DNA of 64,000 nucleotides from Amorphophallus konjac. Its lineage: Eukaryota > Streptophyta > Magnoliopsida > Alismatales > Araceae. This document shows, in pieces, positions 1 through 11,779 of this stretch; positions within the stretch are counted from its first letter, which is position 1, and each line of letters begins with the position of its first letter. The notes under the pieces were generated by a model. It was not told the DNA's origin. It worked only from the letters and a program-made list of their open reading frames with translations, and ran no database searches. Both the position numbers and the translations under genes were made by a program. The DNA lies in the NCBI GenBank assembly GCA_022559845.1, contig CM040121.1, positions 568,342,140 to 568,406,139 on the forward strand, read 5' to 3'.

Positions 1-330
1 TTTGTTAACATCTGTGTAGGAATATTCCTTTAAAATAAACAGCATAAGGACCGAAGGTTTTTGGATTCGACTGTTTAGATGTATCAGGTATATTTTTGGC
101 AATTCATGAAACTCACAGGTATATGTATAAAAACTTAAAATTGTTGGGCCATGTAGGGCAAAAAATCTTTCCCCGCTCCCCCGGAAAACAAAGGAACAGC
201 TAACGGAATTTTCACATAAATGATAGCTTGATTTTATGACCACTTGTTTACGTCAACCTAAATGTTTTAGCCTGATGAAATAACACAATTATAAAAGAGT
301 TCAGCATTTTACATTAGAATGGGTAAAGTG
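1..330. other. AT-rich flank, nothing recognised
   Basis: No coding frame or repeat signature is visible. It ends at the 5-bp target-site copy AGGCC (331-335) that precedes the Copia element. Confidence 0.4.
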
Positions 331-1726
331 AGGCCTGTTGGGTTCGTTGCGCTCTCACTTTGTCCTTGGAAATAGTTTTGATGATAACAAAATATTGTGT
401 GCATTGCGTATGTGTAAAAGTGAAAATCGTGTGTGCATGTCTCGTGAAAAAGTCTTGATACTAAAGGAGTTCATATGTTGATTATCTTGTCTTACAGGAA
501 CTAACCTATGTATGGTGGTATGGTGGACTTCATTTTCAACTCAATCAAAGGCTGCAATTTTGTTCTAATAGAGTCGACCTCAATGTGCTCATTGGTTAAT
601 CCTCCAAGGGTTTTCATGAACATTCTTTCATTAGTCCTTCAATATCATGAATGTGGTTCATTGCATATTGCGCATGGGAGTTTTGAGTAGGTTGAGTCTT
701 AACATGCCTCACATGGTTATTGATGTATTTGGGTTGAATGAGTTTCATGCATAGCAAATACATGCCTAATGTCTCAACTCTTAATTGAGGTTTCAGTATC
801 TTGAAATTGCTTTCATGGATACATTTCTTGTTGTATTGAAGCTATCAAAAGTCCATGCTTTGACAAAACTGAGTTTTCTTGTGGGCTTGCAAGATGCTTA
901 GCCCATTCATATTATCATTTGTTGGATAGTGGTGAAAAACATGCCAATACATTGTTTCATTGAGTGGCTATTTGATTTTAACTTTTAATGAGGAACTTGG
1001 TGACTTTTGGGTGAAAGGCATTCTTATAGTGCTTGATGGATAGCTCATTGTATTTGATCCTTGAATGAGAAAAGTTACGTTCTTAAGTGGGTTTTCAATT
1101 GTGTTTAATGCATCTTCTTCAAAGGGCTCTCATGCATATCATTCATGGGTTTCTAATAGATTGTATTGTAAGTTAAACACATGCATAATTGATCCAAATT
1201 TTTGGTTGGTAAAATGAAGGTTTAAATGAATGCATTTTTAGTTAAGGTTTAGTTGGCTTGTGACTGTGATATCATTCTAGAGCTTTCGAGTTTGAATTGA
1301 GGAAAACAAGACTTAGATTGTACTTTCATGCATCATCTTTGTGGGCTCTTCATGGTCTTTAATCCTTGTGCAAACCAATTGAATTAATTTGTGTTGAAGC
1401 ATGAAAATTTACAATCGGTTGTGTGGTTTTTGGAGTAAAAGTCATTGAATCAAAGTTATATGTGGTTGAACTGCAAAAGCTCAATATGCAGATTAAGTGA
1501 TCCATTCACATGACAAAAATGCAAGGTAGTTGCTCTTTTCATTTTGCATTGATGAACGAACGATGAAATTGAGATTCTATAAAGTGCATGTTCAATCATG
1601 CTCTCAAATCATTGTAGACATGGTAAGAATTTGTTTTTAATGTAATTCATGTTTGGTTACATTGGGATGCATGTTTAGGTCATTGGGTTTTCATTAAATA
1701 TCATTTTCTATAGTCCCAAGGTGAAT

Positions 1727-1903
1727 GGGTCGACCCCCCCATTGTCTGGGTCGACCCTTGGGTAGAAAACAGCCCAAACAGATGCTCTGCTGCAAGTGGG
1801 ACGACCCAGTACCCAACTGGGTCGACTCCTGTAAGTCTGCAGCAACAGACAGATTGCAGAACTGCAAGTGGGTCGACCCACTTTCTAGATGGGTCGACCC
1901 ATC
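1727..1903. repeat. Cluster of GGGTCGACCC palindromes in the 5' LTR
   Basis: Four perfect GGGTCGACCC palindromes (1728-1737, 1748-1757, 1870-1879, 1891-1900) and near-copies sit within about 175 bp, roughly 170-350 bases upstream of the TATA-like box. The 3' LTR has the same cluster at 9443-9619, with one copy changed to GGGTCAACCC. Such clustered inverted repeats in U3 could bind protein dimers or fold. The function is inferred. Confidence 0.85.
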
Positions 1904-2075
1904 TGGTTTCGCAGCTTCGCACGTGTTTTCCGTAAGGCACCGAAACCCATCCGAATGGCCTCCGATTGGACTGAAATTTTACCCCATTGCCCCTAAGTTA
2001 TTGATAGACATATTAAAGATATTTTCCTAGGGTTTTGCTTGGGCTTCTTGGTCATTTGATCCTCTTATTGTGCTG

Positions 2076-2086
2076 CTATATATATG
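2076..2086 (+). promoter_or_regulatory. TATA-like box of the Sirevirus 5' LTR
   Basis: CTATATATATG lies in the last third of the LTR, after the palindrome cluster and before a purine-rich AAGAAGAAGA stretch. The same box is at 9793-9803 in the 3' LTR. Placement suits the core promoter at the U3/R boundary. Confidence 0.6.
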
Positions 2087-2945
2087 TTGCGAATTTTGTG
2101 AGGAGAAGAAGAAGAATAGCTAATTCCTTCTATCTTGCAGGATAAGGAGAACAAGGAGGAGAGGAAGAAGAAGAAAAAGGAAGAAATCATCTGCATCCGT
2201 TGATTTTTGAAGCTTGAGGAAGAAGAGAATAAGAAGTGGATTGAAGAGAGGAATCCGATGATAGCAAAATCGCGATCATTCATCAAGTTCAGCTTGGAGT
2301 ACCTGATCATTCAAAAAGGGAAAAATCTCTACATCCTTTGTTAGATCATTTATGATGTTTTTCATGATCTATCTTTCATTATGGGCATCATTATGTATTT
2401 TCCTATTATTTTAAACTCGAAATACTGTGTGTGTGCGGAGATTGCATTCTCGTGTGAGCTAGATTGCGGGGTTTGTTCCCCGAGTTTGTGTGTGTGTTGT
2501 TGGGGCACGTCCCCGTGTGTGTGCTGCTTCAGCAGCGTGTGTGTTGGGGTTTTTACCCCATGCGTGTGGGGGGAATCCCTGTGTTTACTGCATTCGCAAC
2601 GTTTTGAGAAAGCCTCACCGAGTTCGGTGAGGGGTGGATGTAGGCGGACTGGTGTCCGGCCGAACCACCTTAAAAATCTCGGTGTCCTATTTTTTATGTG
2701 TGACTTGATTGATATATCTTTGTATCTCACTCGTGTGGGCCTAGTGAGGATGAGAGAATTGAATCGATTGCTTAACACGATCGTGAGAGTTAGGTGAGTG
2801 TGAAAGAATCATCAACATCTCAGTTTAGTTTATTTTCCTCAATTATTTTAATTTTGCAACATTAGTTTTAAAACTGCCATCACGTCTTGGAGAAAATTCA
2901 ACCCCCCCTTCTTGTCCGCGCTCATCGTCGCTTTGGGCCAACAAT

Positions 2946-2957
2946 TGGTATCAGAGC
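2946..2957 (+). other. Primer-binding site (initiator Met-tRNA)
   Basis: TGGTATCAGAGC begins two bases after the 5' LTR end. This is the usual plant Copia minus-strand primer site. Confidence 0.9.
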
Positions 2958-3016
2958 GAGGCTCTGCTGTCACATGATCTAACGATCTTCAGAGAGATCT
3001 GAGTGTGTTTACAATC

Positions 3017-4743
3017 ATGAATTTTTCTGTTGATCATATTTCGATGAGTTGCCTATCTGTTTTTGATGGCGATGATTTGATTCATGGTTAGGCAAAATGT
3101 GTGGGCTAATTAACTCTGTTAATCCTAAACTCTGGAAATTGATATATTATGGCCCTAACAAATTGCCTCTGGATGAGACCACATGGTCTGAAGAGGATAA
3201 GTTGAAAAACTATGAAAATGTTACAATTCTGAGTTTATTGAAAGCTTCTGTGAATGCTAATATGTTTCCTTTTGTCTCTTCTTGTAGGACGGCAAAAGAC
3301 CTTATGGATTGCTTGATCAAGGCTCAAGAGGATAAGACCAATGGCCTATATATGTTTCTTGGCTGACAAGTTGGATACATCGAGCGAAGTGTCCGAGTAA
3401 TACAGTTATCAAACTTCCTCTGAGGTAAACTCTGACACTGAATCTGATGAAATGTTATTTGAAGAACTACTTGATGCTTATGATGAGTTGTCGAGTAGAT
3501 ATAAGAAAATCAAGTCAGAAAATAAAAAACTGAGGAAGAAAATTGAAAACACTATTCATGACTCTCTTTGTGAAAAATGTGCTGAGTTTGAAGAATTAAA
3601 TGAGACATGCATGATTGACATTGAAAGTTACAAAGAAACAATTGCATGTTTAAGGAGTGAAAATGAAGCTCTCATGGATGAAATTAATCAATTGAAGAAA
3701 ACTGAGAATGAGCTAAGAAATAAGCTGGAATCAAATTCCGTTGATCATGATCTATGCAATGAATTGATAATGAATGATAAACTTGCAACAGAAAATGAAA
3801 AGTTGAAGCATTTAAACACAACCATGTCTGAAAAATTACTTGCTGTTGAAAAGGGAAAATGTCTATCTGTTGATGAACTTGAGAAAGTGCATGTTTTGTT
3901 GCAAGAAATTAAAAGTCATAAAATCATCAATGGTATGTTGAATGATAAGATAGCTAAGTGTGAGGAAGAGCTAGTTAATTTAGATTTGCATATTTCCTCA
4001 CTTGAGAATGAAATCAGTGAATTGAATGCATCTCTGTCTAAATTTATCAAGGGGAAAGACAATCTCGATAAAATCTTGGGAACTCAGGTGAATTTTCAAC
4101 GGGAAGGTCTACGTTATGAACCTAGTAAAAAGAAAGTATTTGGTCTGAAAACTCAAACGTCATTTGTGCATGCTCTTGTTCTTCTAATGCTTCCTTTGTT
4201 GAGAAACCCAATATTAAAACTCAGGCCCAACCTAGGACCAAGAAATATGCTCCCTCACCAAACTGTCAAAATGGTCCTAAGTGTCAAAATAGAAAATTTT
4301 ATTCTCATCAAAGTCACATGAAGCATGCTCATATCCGAAAACCTTCAAGGTTTAGTTGTTATTACTGTGGTCAGCCTGGACATGTTATGAGTAACTGTCC
4401 AGTTATGAAACTTGATGATTTGAAAGCATGCGAAAATGATTATGCCTCCAAAAGGAGGATGAGGAGTTCTTGTTTCACTTGTGGAAAACTTGGACATCAT
4501 GTGGCACAATGTTGGCAAGTAAATAAAAGGAAGAATTTTCATGTCAAAAATGATCATAGTTTTGCCATCCCACAAAAATTCCATGCTAGTCATGCTAATC
4601 ATGTTAGGTCTTCTGTCAGTTGTCACTATTGTGAAAATTTTGGTCATAGCATGCATGATTGTGCCTTAATGAAATTTGATGATTTGAATGCCTTGAGAAA
4701 ATTGAATGTTTCTGTTAACCACCCGGGACCCAAGAAGGTTTAG
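3017..4743 (+). pseudogene. gag: Decayed Copia gag with coiled coil and three CCHC zinc knuckles
   Basis: ATG at 3017 opens a frame that soon meets a TAG (Trp to stop) and a one-base loss near 3090. The gag N-terminal domain then continues at 3097-3366 (for example GLINSVNPKLW) to a further stop. 3452-4170 encodes about 240 residues of charged heptad-rich coiled coil. The frame shifts near 4165-4180, and 4318-4743 carries three CCHC knuckles: CYYCGQPGHVMSNC, CFTCGKLGHHVAQC and CHYCENFGHSMHDC, each C-x2-C-x4-H-x4-C. Family role: Gag coats the RNA in virus-like particles and the knuckles bind nucleic acid. Most Copia gags have one knuckle, so three is notable. With stops and frameshifts this copy cannot make full-length Gag. 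Confidence 0.85.
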
Positions 4744-7700
4744 GTATCCAAAACTGTCAAATGAGTTTTTGGTGCAGGAATGCCTTGAGGCCGATGAAGG
4801 AATGTTGATAAATAAAGGTAACTCAAGGTAAAGGTAAGAAAATAACCTTTTTCTTTGAAGTTCTTGTTCAAGATGCCAGTGTGTTGAATATTGTTCAATC
4901 CGAAGTGCTTGCATGTGTATGTGTGAAGTTATCTAAAGTTCTGGTATATTAAAATGTGTTGCCGGAATGGTAGGTTAAGCGTATCAGGAAAGCATCACTT
5001 TGCGTGAGCTGAGTCTTCGGACCAAAATCTCCGCCTCGTACTAGAACTCGAAAAAATCCAATGCTTGGTCTATGAATGAATTTTCATCTTGAGGAGTATC
5101 AATTTGAAAATATGTTTCTGAACTTTCTTTGTATGTTGTCTTGTTTAGACCTCACTCCATGCTCATTTGTGAGCTAGCCCCTATGTCTCATGGGCTGCAT
5201 TATATGTTTTTGATTATCTCTGCACACTTGTTCATATAGGTATTATGCTACAATAAAAGGGTTTGGTTCAATTTGGATATTCTAGCACTTTGAGCTTCAA
5301 GTGAAAATTGAGCTCTTGTGTTTTGCATTCAAGTTGCATATGCACTACATATTGCATTCTCTATTCCTGTGCTTGATGAGATGAAACATTCCGACTTGAT
5401 GAAAAATTGCTTGATCTCTTCAAGGATTGGAAGTGGATGGAATGAGGAGTAAATTTCTCATGCATTTGATTAAGGGAGAGTCTTACTAGCTGAAAAATCT
5501 GAGATTGATGCTATTCCATTCTTTTTTGGATGATGATATTGCTTTGTGGTTGCTTATCATGTGGTGAAAGATGTGGTGCGTTGTATGAAACTCATGAATC
5601 CTCTGTTCAAAACAAAATTATGTTCTCGCATTTGTAAAAATGCATTTCACGCATTAGTTGGATTAGATGCATATAGAGTTGTCATGTGAAATCTGAAATC
5701 TTGCATACCACACCCTTGTTGCATTCTACATTGCATATTGCATATCTTCCTCACTGTGTGCTCACATGTTAATCTATGCTATAACCCCTTCTTTGAAAAT
5801 TTTAAGACCTTACACTCTCTTGATAAATAATGTTGCATCTTAGTCTTAACTAGTGTGCTTCATGTCAAACACTCAGGGGGAGCATTTCATGTTCAGTGCA
5901 TTTACATAGGGGGAGCTGCACTATCTTGTTTTGAGTTAAATTTTCTCCATACATGTTAAATCAAATTCGCACACTTCATGCACTATAATGTGAAAAAGAG
6001 TGTTATTCATAAGGTTATAGGAATTTCTTTTCAACACTCTAGAAAAATTGTACATGTTGCATGTATTTTGAAGAGACAGTTGAGGAAAAAGCTGCCTGCC
6101 TCAGCTTGAAAAACTTGGATGAAATGAAAGACAGAGCAATGTTCAGTCTCACTGAGTAAACTGGATGCACGTCACCTGAGACGTGATGTGGTTCATTTCT
6201 GAAAGGTGTTGTACTGTAGTACCTCTGCTCAAAATGAGGTGAAATGGTTTAATATTCTGAGTAACCGGGGAGTCTGGCATGTGCTCCATGTGTCTCCTTG
6301 CGTAAAAAGGAATTATTTGAACCTAATCACTCTAAGAAAAATTCAGATTGTCATTGTGAAAATTTTTGAGAAAAATTTTGTTGAAAAATTGATTGAGACA
6401 GAGCGTAGCCTCCAATACGCTGTTCTCTAAATTGAAGTGCAGTCTGTGTAGTCTCTCATTGTGTTGATCTAAAAATCTGTTTATCCATATGGCTAAAATT
6501 CATTCTCATGTTACTCACTCACACATTTGGTAATTTGATTTGATATGTATTCTGAAAATTTGATTGACTGCATGATTGTTGTATGTCTTTTTCTATCTAT
6601 CTACACATTCTCCTAGGTGTTATACATGAACATTCCGGTTGCATTGACTCACCTGCACTTTTCTTACACCTATCCCATTCCTTTAAATAAAAAGGGGGAG
6701 CTATGTTGCATGTATCTACATTTATCTGCTTGGGGTCAATCACATTTGATCATTCCATCTGCACTCTGAATGTTCAAATTGTCCATATTTGCATATCAAC
6801 CATGTGCATTTAGTTCATGCATTTCTAACACAAAACTAAAAACCTAAAACTCAAAGAAAATTGAACCTTACATGTGCATCTGTTTTTGACTGCATACCAG
6901 TTTTTGGGAGACAGCAAGTGTGCTCCTTTTTGATATACCATGTGCATAGTTTTTGGAGTTAGAAATCATGAAATTGTGCTTGTGCAAAGTGCATACAAAT
7001 TTGCATTTGGAAGATAGAGATCATATTATGCACATTTGGCATTGCTAAGTGTTCATGGTTTACATGTTTTCTTTTCATTGTAGGTTCATTGTTGGATTCT
7101 TGCCCCATTATTTTTTAATTCCACTTTGCATATGGGGTCTTTGTTGATGAAGTTTTCGCACGTTTCCAGTGCCATCATGCATTTCAAAAGAAAGCAAAAA
7201 TATGAAAATAAAAAAAAAAATAAAATCATGCATTTTATTATTGACTCCTCTATCTATGAACTCATCTTGCTCTACAAGCTTATTTGACTTCAAATGTATT
7301 ACACTTAATAATTGGAAAGAATGTTTTGATTGCATTCCCTGTAATACATCTGTTGTGTCTGCATTTCAAGATATCCTGCTATACTAAACTCCATTTTGAC
7401 AATCAAAAGAACTTGAGGTCATATGACCTTGAATACTTTACTATGACACACCTTTTAGTTGATGGTTGGTTCTTTGTCACTACATCTGAATATTTGGCAT
7501 TTGTCATTGTCGGGTTCTTGTGCCATTGATTTTCAATTCCGCAATGTGTATGTGAACCCTGTTGAGGAGGTTTTACATCTTGCCCCTTAGACTTTACTTG
7601 TTGATGACAAAGGGGGAGAGAAAGGTGTGCTCGTGTTTGCTCATCTTGAGAGTTAAAGAGTGCTCATTTTGTCATATCATGTGCATACTTTTTGAAGTGA

Positions 7701-8030
7701 AGTCAATGAAAATGTGCATAGTGCATACAATTTGCATTAGGGAGATAAAGGTCATATTGTGAAAATTTGGCATGAATAGCATTCACATTGTGCATATCTT
7801 GAACTGCATCTTTTGAACAACTGTACATATGGTGAATAAGTACATAAGTGCATTTGACACACTGTGGAAAATTATCAAATGTTCATCCAACTCTGCCATG
7901 TGCATGGCATTTTGCTTTATCCATGGACTTTGATGATTTCTCTTCTGGCCTTGATGTTCCCCACTTTTTGATAATGTCAAAGGGGGAGACAGATCTGATT
8001 TGATTTGATTGGGTGCCATAATATTTTGTC
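4744..8030 (+). other. Non-coding post-gag internal region of the element
   Basis: About 3.3 kb occupies the place of pol. No frame longer than about 80 codons and no Copia enzyme motif is visible. It is AT-rich, repeats words such as GTGCATA and TTTGCAT, and carries several purine tracts. It may be a relic of the long 3' region that Sireviruses have after pol, with pol deleted. Confidence 0.6.
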
Positions 8031-8050
8031 ATCATCAAAAAGGGAGAGAT
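5874..8050 (+). promoter_or_regulatory. Array of polypurine-tract copies; last one is the functional PPT position
   Basis: AGGGGGAG-type tracts recur at about 5874-5882, 5909-5915, 6691-6700, 7611-7620 and 7981-7990. The final AAAAAGGGAGAGAT (about 8037-8050) directly abuts the 3' LTR, where plus-strand DNA synthesis would be primed. Multiple copies upstream of the 3' LTR are a described Sirevirus trait. Confidence 0.8.
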
Positions 8051-10640
8051 TGTTGGGTTCGTTGTGCTCTCTCTTTGTCCTTGGCAATGGTTTTGATGAT
8101 AACAAAATATTGTGTGCATTGCGTATGTGTAGAAGTGAAAATCGTGTGTTCATGTCTTGTGAAAAAGTCTTGATGCTAAAGGAGTTCATATGTTGATTAT
8201 CTTGTCTTACAGGAATTAACCTATGTATGGTGGTATGGTGGACTTCGTTTTCAACTCAATCAAAGGCTGCAATTTTGTTCTAACGGAGTCGACCTCACTG
8301 TGCTCATTGGTTAATCCTCCAAGGGTTTTCATGAACATTCTTTCATTAGTCCTTCAATTTCATGAATGTGGTTCATTGCATATTACTCATGGGAGTTTTG
8401 AGTATGTTGAGTCTTAACATGCCTCACATGGTTATTGATGTATTTGGGTTGAATGAGTTTCATGCATAGCAAATACATGTCTAAATGTCTCAATTCTTAA
8501 TTGAGGTTTCGGTATCTTGAAATTGCTTTCATGGATACATTTCTTGTTGTATTGAAGCTATCAAAAAGTCCCATGCTTTGACAAAATGAGTTTTCTTGTG
8601 AGCTTGGAAGACGCTTAGCCCATTCATATTATCATTTGTTGGATAGTGGTGAAAAACATGCCAATACCTTGTTTCATTGAGTGGTTATTTGATTTTAACT
8701 TTTAATGAGGAACTTGGTGACTTTTGGGTGAAAGGCATTCTCATAGTGCTTGATGGATAGCTCATTGTATTTGATCCTTGAATGAGAAAAATTACGTTCT
8801 TAAGTGGGTTTTCAATTGTGTTTAATGCATCTTCTTCAAAGGGCTCTCATGCATATCATTCATGGGTTTCTAATGGATTATCTTGTAAGTTAAACACATG
8901 AATAATTGGTCCGAATTTTCGGTTGGCAAAATGAAGGTTTAAATGAATGCATTTTTAGTTAAGGTTTTGTTGGCTTGTGAGTGTGATATCATTCTTGAGC
9001 TTTCGAGTTTGAATCGAGGAAAACAAGACTTAGATTGTACTTTCATGCATCATCTTTGTGGGCTCTTCATGGTCTTTAATCCTTGTGCAAATCAATTGAA
9101 TTAATTTGTGTTGAAGCATGAAAATTTACAATCGGTTGTGTGGTTTTTGGAGTAAAAGTCTTTGAATCAAAGTTATATGTGGTTGAACTGCAAAAGCTGA
9201 ATATGTAGGTTAAGAGATCCATTCACATGACAAAAATGCAAGGTAGTTGCTCTTTTCATTTTGCATTGATGAACGAATGATGAAATTGAGCTTCTATAAA
9301 GTTCATGTTTAATCATGCTCTCAAATCATTGTAGACATGGTAAGAAATTGTTTTTAATGTAATTCATGTTTGGTTACATTGGGGTGCATGTTTAGGTCAT
9401 TGGGTTGTCATTAAATATCATTTTCTATAGTTCCAAGGTGAATGGGTCGACCCCCCCATTGTCTGGGTCGACCCTTGGGCAGAAAACAGCCCAAACAGAT
9501 GCTCTGCTGCAAGTGGGACGACCCAGTGCCCAACTGGGTCGACCCCTGTAAGTCTGCAGCAGCAGACAGATTACAGAACTGCAAGTGGGTCAACCCATTT
9601 GCTAGATGGGTCGACCCATCTGATTTTGCAGCTTCGCACGTGTTTTCCGTAAGCCATCGAAACCCATCCGAATGGCCTCCGATTGGACTGAAATTTTACC
9701 CCATTGCCCCTAGGTTATTGATAGACATATTAGAGACATTTTCCCAGGGTTTTGCATGGGCTTCTTGGTCATTTGATCCTCTTATTGTGCTGCTATATAT
9801 ATGTTGCCAATTTTGTGAGGAGAAGAAGAAGAATAGCTAATTCTTTCTATCTTGCAAGATAAGGAGAACAAGGAGGAGAGGAAGAGAGAAAAAGGAAGAA
9901 ATCATCTGCATCCGTTGATTTTTGAAGCTCGAGGAAGAAGAGAACCAGAAGCGGATTGAAGAGAGGAATCCGGTGATAGCAAAATCGCGATCATTCGTCA
10001 AGTTCGGCTTGGAGTACTGGATCATTCAAAAAGGGAAAAATCTCTACGTCCTTTGTTAGATCATTTATGATGTTTTTCATGATCTATCTTTCATTATGGG
10101 CATCATTGTGTATTTTCCTTTTATTTTAAACTCGAAATACTGTCTGTGCACGGAGATTGCATTCTCCGTGTGAGCTGGATTGCGGGGTTTGTTCCCCGAG
10201 TTTGTGTGTGTGTTGTTGGGGCACGTTCCCGTGTGTGTTCTGCTTCGACAACGTGTGTGTTGGGATTTTTACCCCGTGCGTGTGGGAGGAATCTCTGTGT
10301 TTGCTGCATTCGCAACGTGTTGAGAAAGTCTCACGTGGATGTAAGCAGACAGGTGTCCTGTCGAACCACCTTAAAAATCCCGGTATCCTATTTTTTGTTG
10401 TGTGATTGATTGATATATCTTTGTATCTCACTAGCGTGGGCCTAATGAGGATGAGAGAATCAATTGCTTGACACGATCGTGAGAGTTAGATGAGCGTGAA
10501 AGAATCATCAACATCTAAGTTTAATTTATTTTCCTCAATTGTTTTAATTCTGCAACGTTAGTTTTAAAACTTGTCATCACGTCTTGGAGGACAATTCAAC
10601 CCCCCCTTCTTGTCCGCGCTCATCACAATTTGGGCCAACA
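8051..10640 (+). repeat. 3' LTR of the Sirevirus-like element (2590 bp)
   Basis: Begins TGTTGGGTTCG, ends TGGGCCAACA and is followed by the target copy AGGCC (10641-10645). It is 18 bp shorter than the 5' LTR. Visible differences are sparse, so the insertion is not very old. Confidence 0.93.
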
Positions 10641-10645
10641 AGGCC

Positions 10646-11617
10646 TAACATCCCAAGTAAAAAGATGCCTCTTTTTTTATTCTCCCTGTAAGTAAAGGCC
10701 CCCGCAGAGAGACACTCTTCATATGGGGAAGGAAAGCTCTCTGCAAGAAATAAGAAAATAACCCATGGAGACCAAGGAAGATTTCTCATACTCCAATTTC
10801 CACCTACACTCTGATCTCATTGGTATCTTGGAATGTCCATCAACTCATCACTCTATTTTAATCTCATTATCTCAGTAGAGTAGATTGATATCCCTTTTTT
10901 CCAACCCGTCTCTTCTCCCTCAAATGAACAGCAGAGGAAAGATACTGAAATATCTCAGTAGAGTAGATTGATATCCATCTTTTCCAACCTGTCTCCTCCC
11001 TCAAATGCTAAATTTAACCTGTACAGCAGAAGAAAGACGCTATAACTAGAGCCAAACCACTGTCCCATATATCACCATGGGCAGTGAAAAGCTACATCAG
11101 AAAGCTGCCTTCAATTATTGAAATATTTTCAATCCCTCAATGTGAAGAATTTGAATCCAAATATCCTCACAACCAATCAGGCATTCCCAGACACATTTTG
11201 AAGAGTTAATTTGGCTGATCTCTAACACTTCAAAACACTCTTTCACACCAAATCTCAGGTCATTTTTAGTAAGCAGTTCAGGCACTTTTCCACAATGCAT
11301 TTCACATCATTCTGTAACTTTTTGTACATAATCGTTATGGAATTAACCTCATCCAAGTCATTTCGAAAGTGAGCTCGCACATTCAACGAATGATTACTAA
11401 AGTGCCTGCACAGTAGGACAACCTGCAATGTTACATTTACTGATAGGAATTTAGTGTACACTGATCACATACATTTCTTCTTCCCTCTTAACTTTGATTT
11501 GGCTGAACACCAATTTTTGATGAAGATGATGGCCACAACACTTTACAAACCACAAGAAATAATTACACTTAACAACAAAAAATGAAGATATTATGTACAT
11601 AAACCAGAACCACTTCA
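10646..11617 (-). other. Downstream flank and probable 3' UTR of DNA2
   Basis: No coding frame of note. Going down the minus strand from the DNA2 stop codon at 11618, the first few hundred bases should be its 3' UTR. The polyadenylation site was not identified. It includes a short tandem duplication at 10871-11040. Confidence 0.5.
10871..11040. repeat. Two-copy tandem duplication of about 83 bp
   Basis: CTCAGTAGAGTAGATTGATA begins at 10871 and again at 10954. Each is followed by TTTTCCAACC(C/T)GTCTC and a CCCTCAAATG segment, with small differences. Confidence 0.8.
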
Positions 11618-11779
11618 CTATACACTTGTTTGAGTACATTTCTTAAGTTCTTTCATCCGATGGATATCCTCACCGGATAATGTGAAGATACCATCCTGTT
11701 CCTCAACCTTCTCAATCAGAAGCTTCAGAAGAGGAACCCTAGAAAGGGTCCCACGTGACCCAACCATGATCAACTTTTT
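11618..11779 (-). CDS. DNA2: DNA2 terminal exon and stop codon
   Basis: 53 codons plus stop: [18 protein letters not shown]... through [20 protein letters not shown] to ...TQTSV. Acceptor ATGCAG|AAAAAG. KLIMVGS continues the helicase 2A fold after motif VI, and the remainder is the usual short DNA2 tail. Confidence 0.92.
   Translation of the reverse strand, partial: KKLIMVGSRGTLSRVPLLKLLIEKVEEQDGIFTLSGEDIHRMKELKKCTQTSV

Larger units (their letters stand above)
336..2943 (+). repeat. 5' LTR of the Sirevirus-like element (2608 bp)
   Basis: Begins TGTTGGGTTCG and ends GGGCCAACA. It aligns by eye with 8051-10640 along its whole length, with scattered substitutions and small indels, for example about 14 bases near 2613-2626 missing from the 3' copy. 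Near its start it has the motif TTTTGATGATAACAAAAT, also present in near-identical form in the solo LTR at 51547. Confidence 0.93.
336..10640 (+). mobile_element. Complete non-autonomous Sirevirus-like Ty1/Copia retrotransposon
   Basis: Seen: two long direct repeats (336-2943 and 8051-10640) both start TGTTGG and end CCAACA, and the perfect 5-bp direct repeat AGGCC flanks the whole (331-335, 10641-10645). A primer-binding site TGGTATCAGAGC, complementary to initiator Met-tRNA, follows the 5' LTR, and a purine tract precedes the 3' LTR. The internal 5.1 kb has only a broken gag with a coiled coil and zinc knuckles. No protease, integrase, reverse transcriptase or RNase H is recognisable. Known: long LTRs, coiled-coil gag and repeated purine tracts upstream of the 3' LTR are Sirevirus hallmarks. 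Inference: the element was mobilised by enzymes from a related autonomous copy. It lies just downstream of DNA2, in the opposite orientation. Confidence 0.93.
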
